From contig NZ_CP067099.1 of the NCBI RefSeq assembly GCF_016618195.1, positions 3,906,001 through 3,970,000 on the forward strand: DNA of 64,000 nucleotides, written 5' to 3'. The notes under the pieces were generated by a model. The model was given only the letters and a program-made list of their open reading frames with translations. It did no database searches and was not told where the DNA came from. Shown here one piece after another: positions 55,093 to 64,000 of the stretch. Origin of the DNA: Providencia manganoxydans (GTDB taxonomy: Bacteria; Pseudomonadota; Gammaproteobacteria; Enterobacterales; Enterobacteriaceae). The translations under genes were made by a program, and so were the position numbers. Numbering within the stretch: position 1 is the first letter of the stretch; each line of letters begins with the position of its first letter.

Positions 55093-55610
55093 GAAACAAC
55101 CACAGAGCTTTTAGACTCAGTGTCCTCATCTTGTTGGGCAGCTTTGATAAAGTCCGCCAGTTGTAATAATGCAAAACGTAGTGGCGCTGGCATATTTTCT
55201 AGCTCAAACGCATCCATTAGGTTTTTGACGTATAAACCTAGCTCCGTATCACCTTCAATCACCAATCGACGTTGGAAAAACAACGTATCAGGATCTTCTT
55301 TACGTGCCGCAATCAGGATCAGATCATTCGCCGCTGCACACACATGCACATCGGCTTGCTCATCAGAGCGCACCACCAATATGCCATTTTGTAGACTAAT
55401 GAACCAAACTAAGTTAAGGTCACTGACTTCAACTTTCAGCCATTTACCCTCAAGAAAATCCAACTCTCCTTCTTTGACCGACTCACGAAACTGCCAGCTA
55501 AGCAGCTGTTCTAACACTTGACGCTGTATGGCGAATGGGGTCATTTTTAAAGGCAACTTCAGTAATGAAGGACCTTTTGAAATAAGTTGAGAACGAATTT
55601 TTCCTAACAT
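55086..55610 (-). CDS. ubiT: ubiquinone accessory SCP2-domain protein UbiT
   Basis: A 174-residue protein with an SCP2 sterol-carrier fold. ESVKEGELDFLEGKWLKVEV and DPDTLFFQRRLVIEGDTELG (near residues 115-135) are typical. UbiT binds isoprenoid quinone intermediates and is required for oxygen-independent ubiquinone synthesis with UbiU and UbiV, which are divergent from it here. The start is preceded by AAGGGAG. Confidence 0.92.
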   Translation of the reverse strand: MLGKIRSQLISKGPSLLKLPLKMTPFAIQRQVLEQLLSWQFRESVKEGELDFLEGKWLKVEVSDLNLVWFISLQNGILVVRSDEQADVHVCAAANDLILIAARKEDPDTLFFQRRLVIEGDTELGLYVKNLMDAFELENMPAPLRFALLQLADFIKAAQQDEDTESKSSVVVSC

Positions 55611-56092
55611 AGTACGACTCCCTTATCATTTTTGCCTATCTGCTAACAGTTACGCACTTCTATAAAGCAACCAACAGAAATCAATAGCGGTATACCTGAT
55701 TATATACAGACCATATAAACTCTAAATAATTCGAGATGCAACTAGGCGATAAATAAATGCGCTGCAAGAAACATACATCAATGTGACTCGCGCGAATCAA
55801 CCTAGTCAACAACGCTGCAACTTGAAATATGATATGTATATTGACAGAAAATAGATTTATTCATTTGATCCTATATCAAGATTTACACATACGACCAGTA
55901 TTAATTTGTGAAAATCACCAATTAATCATCACAACCACACCGTAATCCGCACAAAATATCAACAATTGCTGTTGAAAATAACCACAGATTTATAATGGTT
56001 TAATCCCTCATTCACTGCCTTAAATCAAAATGTAGACCTGATGAGTTGACTACAATGCTAAATTGTCGAATTTCTACTCTGGAACAATTCTC
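55611..56092. other. divergent ubiT/ubiU control region with ERIC copy
   Basis: This contains an ERIC element (55714-55840) and, closer to ubiU, TTGATCCTATATCAA at 55865-55879, an FNR-like dyad with a five-base instead of four-base spacer. Anaerobic control would suit the ubiTUV genes, but the site is imperfect. Confidence 0.4.
55714..55840 (+). repeat. ERIC (IRU) element
   Basis: It opens TATAAACTCTAAATAATTCG and ends AACTTGAAATATGATATGTAT, with CATACATCAATGTGACTCG in the centre. Confidence 0.85.
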
Positions 56093-57088
56093 ATGGAATT
56101 ACTCTGCCCAGCTGGCAACTTACCCGCCCTCAAAGCGGCTGTAGATAATGGTGCTGATGCTGTCTACATCGGCCTAAAAAATGATACTAATGCACGCCAC
56201 TTCGCAGGACTTAACTTTACTGAAAAAAAACTTCATGAAGCCGAGCGCTACATTCACAGCCGTAAACGTAAACTTCATATTGCGATCAACACCTTTGCTC
56301 ATCCTAATGGCTTTCAGCGCTGGAAAGATTCTGTTGATCTCGCTGCATCACTCGGTGCTGATGCGCTGATCCTCGCCGATCTGGCCATGTTGGAATATGC
56401 AGCGAACAAATATCCACATATAGAGCGCCACGTTTCAGTACAAGCTTCGGCCACTAATACAGAGGCAATCCGTTTCTATGCACGCAACTTTGAAGTGCAT
56501 AGAGTTGTATTACCTCGTGTGTTATCCATTCACCAAGTCAAACAATTAGCAAAAAGTAGCCCTGTGCCTTTAGAGGTTTTTGCCTTTGGTAGCCTATGCA
56601 TTATGGCTGAAGGACGCTGCTATCTGTCATCTTACCTTACGGGCGAATCACCCAATACGGTTGGAGCTTGCTCACCAGCGCGCTTTGTTCGTTGGCAACG
56701 AACCCCACGCGGGATGGAATCACGCCTTAATGAAGTGCTAATCGACAACTATCAAGGCAATGAAAATGCGGGCTATCCTACACTCTGTAAAGGCCGTTAT
56801 TTAGTCGATGGCCATAAGTACCATGTGCTTGAAGAACCCACAAGCCTCAATACTATTGAGCTATTGCCTGACCTAATGGCTGCTAATATTGCCTCAGTGA
56901 AAATTGAAGGTCGCCAAAGAAGTCCTGCTTATGTCACTGAAGTAACACGCATTTGGCGGCAGGCCATCGATAAATACAATGCTAATCCAACCGCATTTAT
57001 GGCAGAGCCTCAATGGCTAAAAACACTCGGGGATCTTTCTGAAGGCAGCCAAACTACGCTGGGTGCCTATCACCGTGAATGGCAATAA
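56093..57088 (+). CDS. ubiU: ubiquinone anaerobic biosynthesis protein UbiU
   Basis: The 331-residue form starts MELLCPAGNLPALKAAVDNG at 56093, matching the family start and length; the 10 extra upstream codons are not used. A U32 peptidase-family protein with Cys ligands for a 4Fe-4S cluster in GSLCIMAEGRCYLSSYLTG, GACSP and TLCKGRY. With UbiV it hydroxylates ubiquinone precursors using prephenate instead of oxygen. It lies 12 bases before ubiV. Confidence 0.95.
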   Translation: MELLCPAGNLPALKAAVDNGADAVYIGLKNDTNARHFAGLNFTEKKLHEAERYIHSRKRKLHIAINTFAHPNGFQRWKDSVDLAASLGADALILADLAMLEYAANKYPHIERHVSVQASATNTEAIRFYARNFEVHRVVLPRVLSIHQVKQLAKSSPVPLEVFAFGSLCIMAEGRCYLSSYLTGESPNTVGACSPARFVRWQRTPRGMESRLNEVLIDNYQGNENAGYPTLCKGRYLVDGHKYHVLEEPTSLNTIELLPDLMAANIASVKIEGRQRSPAYVTEVTRIWRQAIDKYNANPTAFMAEPQWLKTLGDLSEGSQTTLGAYHREWQ

Positions 57089-57100
57089 AAGGAGTCAAAT

Positions 57101-57976
57101 ATGCAGTATTCATTAGGATCAGTGCTGTATTACTGGCCCAAACACAAACTTTACGAATTTTATCAATTAGCCGCCCAAAGTGATGCAGATATTATCTATC
57201 TAGGTGAAACCGTTTGTAGCAAACGGCGTGCAATGAAGCCCGCAGATTGGATTGATCTTGCAAAACAGCTCTCCACAAGTGGCAAACAAATTATTTTAAG
57301 TACATTAGCGCTATTACAAGCACCTTCTGAACTTAAAGAGATCAGCAAATTAGTTGATAACGGTGATTTTCTCGTTGAAGCACATGATTTTGGTGTCGTT
57401 AACATGCTAGCTGAACGCAAACTGCCTTTTATTGCTGGTCATGGACTGAATTGCTATAACGCCCAAGCACTGAATATCTTATTACGCCAAGGTATGATGC
57501 GTTGGTGTATGCCTGTCGAGCTATCTAGAGATTGGCTCATTAATTTGCTAAATCAATGTGATGAATTAAAAATCCGCAATAAGTTTGAAGTTGAAGTAAT
57601 GAGCTATGGGTACCTTCCACTGGCTTATTCGGCTCGTTGTTTCACCGCACGTTCAGAAAACAGGGCTAAAGATGATTGTGAGACTTGTTGTATTCATTAC
57701 CCACAAGGCCGCAAGGTATTATCTCAAGAGCAACAGCAAGTCTTCACCCTCAATGGTCTGCAAACACAAAGTGGTTATTGCTACAATTTAGGTAATGAGC
57801 AAACGTCAATGAACGATTTAGTGGATATTGTGCGTATTTCCCCTGACAGTATCGATTCACTGGCAGTACTGACCCAATTTAAAGCCAATCAAACAGGGAA
57901 AGCCCCTCTCCCTATTGATGATAAAGATTGTAATGGTTACTGGCGACAAGTTGCAGGGTTAGAGATGGTGGATTAG
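57101..57976 (+). CDS. ubiV: ubiquinone anaerobic biosynthesis protein UbiV
   Basis: A 291-residue U32-family partner of UbiU. The start MQYSLGSVLYYWPKHKLYEF is characteristic. Cluster Cys residues occur near ARCFTARSENRAKDDCETCC (about 178-197) plus an earlier Cys. AAAGGAG precedes the ATG. It is co-transcribed with ubiU and followed by a strong hairpin. Confidence 0.95.
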   Translation: MQYSLGSVLYYWPKHKLYEFYQLAAQSDADIIYLGETVCSKRRAMKPADWIDLAKQLSTSGKQIILSTLALLQAPSELKEISKLVDNGDFLVEAHDFGVVNMLAERKLPFIAGHGLNCYNAQALNILLRQGMMRWCMPVELSRDWLINLLNQCDELKIRNKFEVEVMSYGYLPLAYSARCFTARSENRAKDDCETCCIHYPQGRKVLSQEQQQVFTLNGLQTQSGYCYNLGNEQTSMNDLVDIVRISPDSIDSLAVLTQFKANQTGKAPLPIDDKDCNGYWRQVAGLEMVD

Positions 57977-57990
57977 GGGTATTATTTTAT

Positions 57991-58024
57991 GGGGTGTGAG
58001 TGCCGTATTCACACCCTATAAAAA
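57991..58024 (+). terminator. terminator after ubiV
   Basis: GGGTGTGA at 57992-57999 pairs with TCACACCC at 58009-58016, followed by TATAAAAA. Confidence 0.7.
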
Positions 58025-58269
58025 TACAGACATCGGTTTCAATCCAATTATTTTACAATATCTATTTATATAAGAACTTAATTCACTCATATATCTATCA
58101 ATAGTGGAATTCGTGAATCCTTTACCCCAAAGCCGACATCAATACCCCATAAATGGGAACAGTAAACATTTGATGAGTTATTATCGTTATACAAGAGATG
58201 AGACATCTTGCTAGTCAAATACGATAAGAAAAAACCAAATATATGCAAATTACAGTATCACGTAATTAA

Positions 58270-59463
58270 TTAACCCATAATATAATGCGGAACAAAGCGA
58301 GACGTGTCTTTGGTAATTAATGATCTATCTTCTCGAATGCCTATTCCTGCTGGCTCATCACCAATGACCCAACTGCCTATTAATGTATAGTCAGAGCCAA
58401 ATTTAGGTAATAATGCACTGGCTTGATAAATTCGCGGTTCATGTGCATATTCACCAAATTCTTCCGTTATAACCTCATTTTCGTGATTAAGGAATAGAGA
58501 AACATTGGCGCCTTCACGTGAAAATAGTGGCTTTGTGGTAAAACCTTGCCAATTATTACCCATGTCTTGTTTAAGTTTGCCGACAATATTAATCTGCTCA
58601 TCGGCAAAATAAGCCGGTAATAAATTAGAATGGTTAGGAAAATAACGCCATAATAAAGGCAATAACCCTTTATTACTTAAAATCGATTTCCACAAGGGTT
58701 CAACCCATTCTGTACGCTGACTACGCAATACGGGCCCATAATCATCCTGAAACATCCACTCATAAGGGTATAATTTAAAACCTTGATGGATGATTTGATC
58801 TTGCAGATCAGTAAAAACCCCACCAACCCCTAAACCAACCTCTTCCATATACAGAAACTGAGTTTGTAACCCTGCTTGGCTAGCACAATCTTCCAAATAT
58901 AGAACCGTTCCTCTGTCTTCAATCGAATCTTCACAGCAACAAAAATAGAATGGGTATTCATTTCGCCACAGTAAAAAACGCTGGATCAGTTTTTCTTGAA
59001 TGGAATTAAATTGATCTGCATTAGTCGGTAATAAACCACATGCCGTCATCTCAGACAGCCATTGCCATTGAAAGAATGCAGATTCATAAAGCGATGTTGG
59101 TGTATCTGCATTATATTCCAGTAGTTTTGCAGTACTATAACCATTCCATGAGAAATCCATTCGCCCATAAAGTGAAGATTTATTCGTCTTCCAACTATCG
59201 GCTATTGCATCCCAATACAATTCAGGGATCGCCAATTGATTGAGAACCAACTCATCATTGATTGCTGTATCAACAACCTCTAAGCACATTTGATGTAATT
59301 CAGCGGTGGGATCTTCAATACCCGTTTCAATCTGATCTAATGTAAAACAATAGGCGTGTGATTCATCCCAATAGATTTCATCATCAATAATATGAAAGTT
59401 AAAACCATAATCTTCAGCTATCTGATTTAAATTCTCTCTAGGTTTAAGTGGTATTCTTAACAT
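58270..59463 (-). CDS. glutathionylspermidine-synthase-like ATP-grasp protein (YjfC/YgiC)
   Basis: A 397-residue protein of the GSP-synthase C-terminal family. Conserved parts are YWDESHAYCFTLDQIE near 28-43, LLEYNADTPTSLYESAFFQW near 114-133 and the C-terminal FSREGANVSLF and IGSWVIGDEPAGIGIRED. YgiC and YjfC adopt the ATP-grasp ligase fold but lack the amidase half, and their product is not established. It is last in a three-gene operon with YjfM/YgiB-like and YjfL-like genes. Confidence 0.9.
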   Translation of the reverse strand: MLRIPLKPRENLNQIAEDYGFNFHIIDDEIYWDESHAYCFTLDQIETGIEDPTAELHQMCLEVVDTAINDELVLNQLAIPELYWDAIADSWKTNKSSLYGRMDFSWNGYSTAKLLEYNADTPTSLYESAFFQWQWLSEMTACGLLPTNADQFNSIQEKLIQRFLLWRNEYPFYFCCCEDSIEDRGTVLYLEDCASQAGLQTQFLYMEEVGLGVGGVFTDLQDQIIHQGFKLYPYEWMFQDDYGPVLRSQRTEWVEPLWKSILSNKGLLPLLWRYFPNHSNLLPAYFADEQINIVGKLKQDMGNNWQGFTTKPLFSREGANVSLFLNHENEVITEEFGEYAHEPRIYQASALLPKFGSDYTLIGSWVIGDEPAGIGIREDRSLITKDTSRFVPHYIMG

Positions 59464-59465
59464 AA

Positions 59466-60200
59466 TTACCCACCCTTACTTTTCGATTTGTTCCCGAAAC
59501 CACCTCGAGATGTCGTGCGGGTTGAATTATGATGATAATTAGCAGGTTTTAACTTATTTGAACCATCGGAAAGCCACTTTTCTGATGACCCCACTTCACG
59601 GTAAACATTAGGCTCATATCGAGTAGAATAAAATGGACGAGCTCTAGAAAAATAATAGCTCCCCGATGAGTGAGTATGTGTTGAGCTATAGCGTTGCACT
59701 GCTTCAGGAGATTCATCAATTGAAAACCCAGCCAGTTTAGGGCCATAAACATCCTGCTCACTCAAACGATCACAATATTCGGGGGTAGCATTTTCCGCCA
59801 AACATTGATCATACTGTAAGCGGCTTAATTTACGCTTACTCTGTATACAATTGCCTATACCGTATAAATTTTCGCAAACATCGAGCTGGCTATATGTCGC
59901 CATATTTCGTATTAATTCTTGCTGCGCTTCCTCTTGTTTTTGTGCACAAAAAGAAAGGTTATATCCCGCTTGCACGCAGTCATTGGTATCCTTAAATAGC
60001 GTGATTTTAGGCGCTTCCGACTCTTGATCGCAGCTGCGTAAACCAAAAAATACCGCTCCACTCATAATAACTAGTGTCAATAACCCTGATCCTTTCCGCT
60101 CCTCTTTAGTACTCACACCAACTCGTTTAAGCTGTGGATACCCCTTATAGCCGGCCTTCTTTTTTCGCTTATGATATTTCGTTTTATTTTTCTTATTCAT
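59466..60200 (-). CDS. YgiB/YjfM-like DUF1190 protein
   Basis: A 244-residue protein with a very basic N-terminus (KKNKTKYHKRKKKAGYKGY), one hydrophobic segment near residues 40-56 ending GLRSCDQE, and a Cys-rich middle (DCVQAGYNLSFCAQK, DVCENLYGIGNCIQ, YDQCLAENATPEYCDR) that is the DUF1190 hallmark. The C-terminus is Ser/Tyr/Gly-rich and low in complexity. The Cys after the hydrophobic stretch might be lipidated, though the N-terminus is long for that. Function unknown. Two bases separate it from the ATP-grasp gene. Confidence 0.85.
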   Translation of the reverse strand: MNKKNKTKYHKRKKKAGYKGYPQLKRVGVSTKEERKGSGLLTLVIMSGAVFFGLRSCDQESEAPKITLFKDTNDCVQAGYNLSFCAQKQEEAQQELIRNMATYSQLDVCENLYGIGNCIQSKRKLSRLQYDQCLAENATPEYCDRLSEQDVYGPKLAGFSIDESPEAVQRYSSTHTHSSGSYYFSRARPFYSTRYEPNVYREVGSSEKWLSDGSNKLKPANYHHNSTRTTSRGGFGNKSKSKGG

Positions 60201-60215
60201 AGTGCATTTTTTTGA

Positions 60216-60623
60216 TTAATAACTCATGCTGACAGCGTTCAAAATACCAAATCCAAGCGATGTCCCACCTAAAAATAAACCAGCAGAGATATTATTTTGT
60301 TCAATTTTTTCGCTAATTTTAGGCATATATATTTTGGTTGCACCGAGTACTAATAATTGAACCAATAAAGCAATAACGCCCCAAATAACGCAATCCAAAA
60401 TACTCACCGAATGAGATATCGCGCTCGATAAAGGCGTGATATAGCCGATCATCGCACCAATAAACGCAATACCTGCGGCTGTATTGTTTTGCTTAATCAA
60501 CACCCACTCATTATGTCGAGAAATACGCGTATAAATAAACAGAAATACCAGTACCATAATAGTACCAATGAAAAAGTAGCTGATAAAAGAAAGTAATGCT
60601 GAAAGTATAATAGAAACGTCCAT
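60216..60623 (-). CDS. YjfL-like DUF350 membrane protein
   Basis: A 135-residue inner-membrane protein with four hydrophobic segments (about residues 8-32, 48-72, 78-102, 112-132) and the conserved NNTAAGIAFIGAMIGYITPL and NNISAGLFLGGTSLGFGIL repeats of DUF350. It is the first gene of the yjfL-ygiB-yjfC-type operon. The role is unknown; association with the ATP-grasp enzyme suggests a shared envelope function. Confidence 0.88.
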   Translation of the reverse strand: MDVSIILSALLSFISYFFIGTIMVLVFLFIYTRISRHNEWVLIKQNNTAAGIAFIGAMIGYITPLSSAISHSVSILDCVIWGVIALLVQLLVLGATKIYMPKISEKIEQNNISAGLFLGGTSLGFGILNAVSMSY

Positions 60624-60834
60624 AAATGCCCCTTTTAATTAAGGGCTGAAATTTATATCAATCTATTTTAAAAATAAACTCAATTAAATAAGTTCTTACA
60701 AAATGATTAATCATCATTCTTAATATGATTAAAAAATTAATTAAATACTACAATATAGAGTATATTTTAACTTTGAATTAAATAAACTTAAAATAACAAC
60801 TCCACTCTATTTTTAATCATGAAGATTACGACGC
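60624..60834. other. intergenic, AT-rich
   Basis: This carries the promoter of the yjfL-type operon. Nothing else is recognisable. Confidence 0.4.
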
Positions 60835-60862
60835 AAAAAAAACGGGACTGCGCCCGTTTTTC
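60835..60862 (-). terminator. terminator of the ABC-2 permease operon
   Basis: On the minus strand AAAACGGGCGCAGTCCCGTTTT is followed by further T; the stem is AAAACGGG/CCCGTTTT. Confidence 0.85.
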
Positions 60863-60864
60863 GA

Positions 60865-62022
60865 TTATTCATGATGCTGTTTGCGCCAACGATGAATAAT
60901 ATGAGAGATATGACGTAGCTCACCATCCCGCAACATGCCAATAAACACACCGATGACGGTATAAATCACACCAAGCACTAACATCATGACAATATCCATT
61001 AGCACCCCACTGAACGGAAGCCCCATTTGGTTGATACCAGCCATGGCACTCGTAGCCCAAGTAGACGGTAAAGCGTAAGCGATCATTCGTACCCACTCAG
61101 GCATCGCTTGTAATGGCCAAATTGTCCCTGACATATAAAATACAGGTGTCGTAATAAATGCCAGCGTCAGATAAATCATTTCAACACTACGTAGACACTC
61201 AGTCACTAACTTGCCGAGCCCTAATACGGCAAGTAAGAATGGGAAAGTCAGCATCCACAGCTGGTATAATGGTGCTTCTTGCCGATATCCAAGGATCCAT
61301 GGCCATAAGGCAAAAAATACTGTCGATAAAAATAGCCATATTGGGATCAGCGCTGAAAGTGCGCCTAAATACACGGCCAGCGGTGGCTTACCCTTAGGTG
61401 TTCCACGGATCGCAATACTGACACGTACGCAAGCAATCAACAATGAGTGCTGTAATAGCATAACTAACAGCCCTGGAAACACAATCGCCGCAAAACTGAC
61501 TCCAGGGTTATAAAGAGGCTCAGTTACACTTCGAATTGGCGTAATAATCACTTCTGCTTGTTGCTTACTATAACCTGAATCCACCAGCAGCTGAGTGTTA
61601 TAGCTATTCAACAACGTTTGGTAAGCACTTACTAACTCTTGTTGGATCTGACCACTGGCTAAGCGGTTCGTCGCATCACCATAGACAGGTACGGTGATAT
61701 TTTTTCCATTGAGTAAGAATTTTTCAAAATCTGTTGGGATAATAATGATGGCAAACAATTTCCGGTCAATCATGTCTTTGCGCGCTTGAGCCAAATTGTC
61801 ATAGCTGTGCAACACGACCTTAGGTGCTGCATCTAAATCACGAATTAATGCACGGCTCGCAACACTATGATCCTGATCGATAACCGCAACGGGCAAATCC
61901 CACAAAACCGGTTTTGCATACACCAAACTCATTACGCATAAAGAAACCAGCAATAATAACCACATTGGTTTATCCAACATACCGAGCAACACTTTGCGGA
62001 AGGTTGCAAAATACATTTGCAT
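60865..62022 (-). CDS. ABC-2 type transporter permease (YhhJ-like), second
   Basis: A 385-residue permease with one N-terminal membrane segment (near 20-38), a periplasmic domain of about 140 residues (AVIDQDHSVASRALIRDLDA onward), and five or six C-terminal segments. The DQDHS start of the periplasmic domain is shared by YhhJ/YbhS-type exporters. It begins at TAATG, one base overlapping the upstream permease gene. Substrate unknown; homologues export drugs or hydrophobic compounds. Confidence 0.88.
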   Translation of the reverse strand: MQMYFATFRKVLLGMLDKPMWLLLLVSLCVMSLVYAKPVLWDLPVAVIDQDHSVASRALIRDLDAAPKVVLHSYDNLAQARKDMIDRKLFAIIIIPTDFEKFLLNGKNITVPVYGDATNRLASGQIQQELVSAYQTLLNSYNTQLLVDSGYSKQQAEVIITPIRSVTEPLYNPGVSFAAIVFPGLLVMLLQHSLLIACVRVSIAIRGTPKGKPPLAVYLGALSALIPIWLFLSTVFFALWPWILGYRQEAPLYQLWMLTFPFLLAVLGLGKLVTECLRSVEMIYLTLAFITTPVFYMSGTIWPLQAMPEWVRMIAYALPSTWATSAMAGINQMGLPFSGVLMDIVMMLVLGVIYTVIGVFIGMLRDGELRHISHIIHRWRKQHHE

Positions 62023-63167
62023 TAGAGTTCCCCCCCTTGAGCTGCAATTCGTTTAGGTAATCGCTTACGGATCAAAAAAGCGGTGACGATTGGATAAATC
62101 AGTAAAAACAAACACACTTCCACAATTCGCATGAATGAAATTTCACGTAAGAAAATATCAAACATGGCGTTAAGTGTATGCGTCAGTGGCTCAATGTTGG
62201 AAATGATTTGAGCAGGTAAAATCATTGATAATTCAGGTACCGCCATACCTGAAAAGGCCAAGGCGATACTGACTAACATCCCAATTAAGCTGTAGGCCAT
62301 AATCGCACTAGAGGTGAAGCTAAACAGTAATAAACCGATACTTTGCGCCGCTATCACATAAAAAAAGCCAACCATTATCATGTATAAAGGATTACCCACC
62401 ACCTTAGCATCAAAAATGCTCACTAACGCGGCCAATTCCACCACTAATAATGTAGTAAAAAATAGCGTATAAGGTGCCATTTTCCCTAAAACTGCCATCG
62501 AAAACGGTTTCACACTTTGTAATATAGAGCTACGCGATAACGTATAGATGGTGCAAGTCACCACAAATAGCTGCAACATATGGATCGTCGCTGCAAATTG
62601 CTGATAATAGATATAACTACCACTTGGATTAAATAAGCTATCGTAGGAAAGTGTCACTTGTGCCAATTGCGGCAATGCTTTCCCCATGGAGCTCGCTAAT
62701 TGAGTACGATATTTCGCATTCAGTTCAGCGACTAATCCACTAAAATCTTGAATGGCATAACTGCCTGAAGCATAGAATAACGCATTGTAGTACATACGTA
62801 GTTCGGGCTGACGCCCACGCAACACGTCTGCTTCAAAATTGGTTGGAATATATAGCAGTGCATAATCTTTCGCACTCGCCAAGCGTTTTAATGACGTATT
62901 GAGGTTATTATCAATCGCTTTAACGTCTGCATGAGGCCCTGCATTTAAGTCTCTCACCACGAGTCTTGAGGCTGGGCTGATATCGTTATCCACCACAGAA
63001 ACGGGGAGATCCATCAGTGTGCCTTCTGAAAAGTTAGCACTTACCAACGTAAATAGCATCAGCGGAAATAACCAGCTTAACCAATGAAAAACTGGACTAC
63101 GAATGGCGGCTTGTGTTTCTCGACTAAAAGCATGTTCAAAACCATGCCAAGCGAATTTTAATTTCAT
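62022..63167 (-). CDS. ABC-2 type transporter permease, first
   Basis: A 381-residue permease with the same layout as its neighbour: a membrane segment near residues 28-45, a periplasmic domain beginning VSVVDNDISPASRLVVRDLN, and C-terminal membrane segments. The two permeases presumably form a heterodimer. It starts 11 bases after the HlyD-like gene. No ATPase gene is present between or after these genes within the window. Confidence 0.88.
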   Translation of the reverse strand: MKLKFAWHGFEHAFSRETQAAIRSPVFHWLSWLFPLMLFTLVSANFSEGTLMDLPVSVVDNDISPASRLVVRDLNAGPHADVKAIDNNLNTSLKRLASAKDYALLYIPTNFEADVLRGRQPELRMYYNALFYASGSYAIQDFSGLVAELNAKYRTQLASSMGKALPQLAQVTLSYDSLFNPSGSYIYYQQFAATIHMLQLFVVTCTIYTLSRSSILQSVKPFSMAVLGKMAPYTLFFTTLLVVELAALVSIFDAKVVGNPLYMIMVGFFYVIAAQSIGLLLFSFTSSAIMAYSLIGMLVSIALAFSGMAVPELSMILPAQIISNIEPLTHTLNAMFDIFLREISFMRIVEVCLFLLIYPIVTAFLIRKRLPKRIAAQGGEL

Positions 63168-63178
63168 ATTCGCGCCTT

Positions 63179-64000
63179 TTATTTATCCCAACGCCATAAC
63201 ACGCTCATACCAGGTCTTAGGCCATCAATGGATTCCAACGGATACAAACGGACTTCAAAGGTTTTCAAGTCAAAATCACCTGTGGCTCGAGTTGCCCTTT
63301 TCGTTGCGTAATCCCCTTTCGGCGCAATGTAACGCACTTCCGCTTCAATCTTTTTATCACCTAACGCAGGCACATCAAGCTGAACCTTATCGCCTTTTTT
63401 CACATCAACAAGGATGTCTTCACGTAAGTTATAAATAAAATACGCTTGGGGGATGCGGACCATGGTGAGTAATGGACTACCTGCATTGAAAATTTCCCCC
63501 ACTTCAGCGGGAATTGGACCAACTTCACCATCGACAGGAGCTTTGACTTGTAAATCATCGAGTTGTACTTGTAGTTCAGCTAATTTTTGCTCTGCCTCAT
63601 TGAGCTCTGCCTGATATTTTTGGCGCAGTTCAATGCGGTCACCGTTTTTCGCCTCTTCAAGTTGTGCTTTAGCGCCTTGAACTTGCTGAAAAGCCACATC
63701 TTTAGCTTTACGTGAGCTATCAAGCTCATTAGCTGACACGTATCCTTTACCCGATAAATTGCTTAAACGGTTATATTCACGAGTGGCATTCTGATACTGA
63801 GATTCCGCTTGCGATAATGATGCTTGTAAATTACGGATGGTCTCTTCACGAGTTCCATGAAGTGATTGATCGAGTTGCGCCTGAGCTTGATCTCTTGCGG
63901 CTTTCAGTGCCGCATACTGGGCTGCTAGCTCAGGACTTTCTAATGTAATTAACAGCTGCCCTTTTTTAACATCATCTCCGCGCTCGACATGACGTTCAAT
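63179..64000 (-). CDS. HlyD/EmrA-type periplasmic adaptor protein, 5' end outside the window
   Basis: An open frame runs from the right edge to a stop at 63179; at least 273 residues are visible. The biotinyl-lipoyl half-motif VKKGQLLITLESPELAAQYA opens the visible part, then a coiled-coil hairpin (about 100 residues rich in Ala, Gln and Glu), then the second half-motif LQVKAPVDGEVGPIPAEVGE and beta-barrel segments. It links inner-membrane permeases to an outer-membrane channel. An internal ATG at 63739 is not the true start. Confidence 0.9.
   Translation of the reverse strand: MERHVERGDDVKKGQLLITLESPELAAQYAALKAARDQAQAQLDQSLHGTREETIRNLQASLSQAESQYQNATREYNRLSNLSGKGYVSANELDSSRKAKDVAFQQVQGAKAQLEEAKNGDRIELRQKYQAELNEAEQKLAELQVQLDDLQVKAPVDGEVGPIPAEVGEIFNAGSPLLTMVRIPQAYFIYNLREDILVDVKKGDKVQLDVPALGDKKIEAEVRYIAPKGDYATKRATRATGDFDLKTFEVRLYPLESIDGLRPGMSVLWRWDK

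Noticed and set aside
55865..55879. FNR site for ubiU
   Set aside because: TTGAT and ATCAA are present but separated by five bases instead of four. It is kept only as a note in the intergenic entry.
1..64000. Prophage, insertion sequence or toxin-antitoxin pair
   Set aside because: Apart from the integrase remnants I found no phage structural genes, transposase, or plausible toxin-antitoxin gene pair.

Overview
The window reads as a low-GC gammaproteobacterial chromosome of the Morganellaceae, most likely Providencia. The evidence is the enterobacterial backbone order (lptG-lptF / pepA-holC-valS, rraB / argF, pyrL-pyrB-pyrI-ridA, nrdD-nrdG, yhbP-yhbQ-yhbS-ubiT / ubiU-ubiV), the AT-rich spacers, and several ERIC-type intergenic repeats. 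The genus is inferred from protein resemblance and was not tested by a search.

Layout. (1) 1-850: start of an OmpR-type response regulator cut by the window edge, then a HutD/Ves cupin gene. (2) 1.3-9.8 kb: a catabolic locus with a D-2-hydroxyacid dehydrogenase, class I aldolase, zinc dehydrogenase, FGGY kinase, ACS-family MFS permease, glycerate 2-kinase and CdaR regulator. Together these could import a sugar acid, oxidise, phosphorylate and cleave it, and feed DHAP plus glycerate into glycolysis. (3) 10.0-16.5 kb: an island remnant beside tRNA-Leu(CAA), with a LlaJI/McrBC-like GTPase plus nuclease, a cytosine-5 methyltransferase with an N-terminal helix-turn-helix, a lone EcoRII-N-like domain, and a decayed P4-type integrase. 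(4) 16.9-27.5 kb: core genes, including a 28-residue membrane peptide, ampH, lptFG, pepA, holC, valS and a GNAT gene.

(5) 27.5-37.4 kb: a chaperone-usher fimbrial island between the GNAT gene and rraB, bounded by a 50-bp direct repeat of the rraB 3' end and its terminator. It has an XRE regulator, one major and two minor pilins, three chaperones, an usher and a tip adhesin. (6) 37.4-47.2 kb: rraB, argF with tandem ARG boxes, an orphan gene, and the 2-aminoethylphosphonate locus phnXW / phnR-phnSTUV with matching palindromic operators. (7) 47.2-53.6 kb: pyrimidine synthesis with its leader-peptide attenuator, ridA, a GNAT gene with a possible structured leader, and anaerobic ribonucleotide reductase under paired NrdR boxes and two DnaA boxes. 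(8) 53.7-64 kb: the yhb/ubiTUV cluster for oxygen-independent ubiquinone synthesis, a yjfL-yjfM-yjfC-like operon, and an HlyD plus double ABC-2 permease operon that leaves the window.

The best candidates for something undescribed are the sugar-acid operon, the restriction island with its orphan EcoRII-N-like protein, and the fimbrial island with its flanking repeat and the shared TTATTCA-N5-TGAATAA motif.
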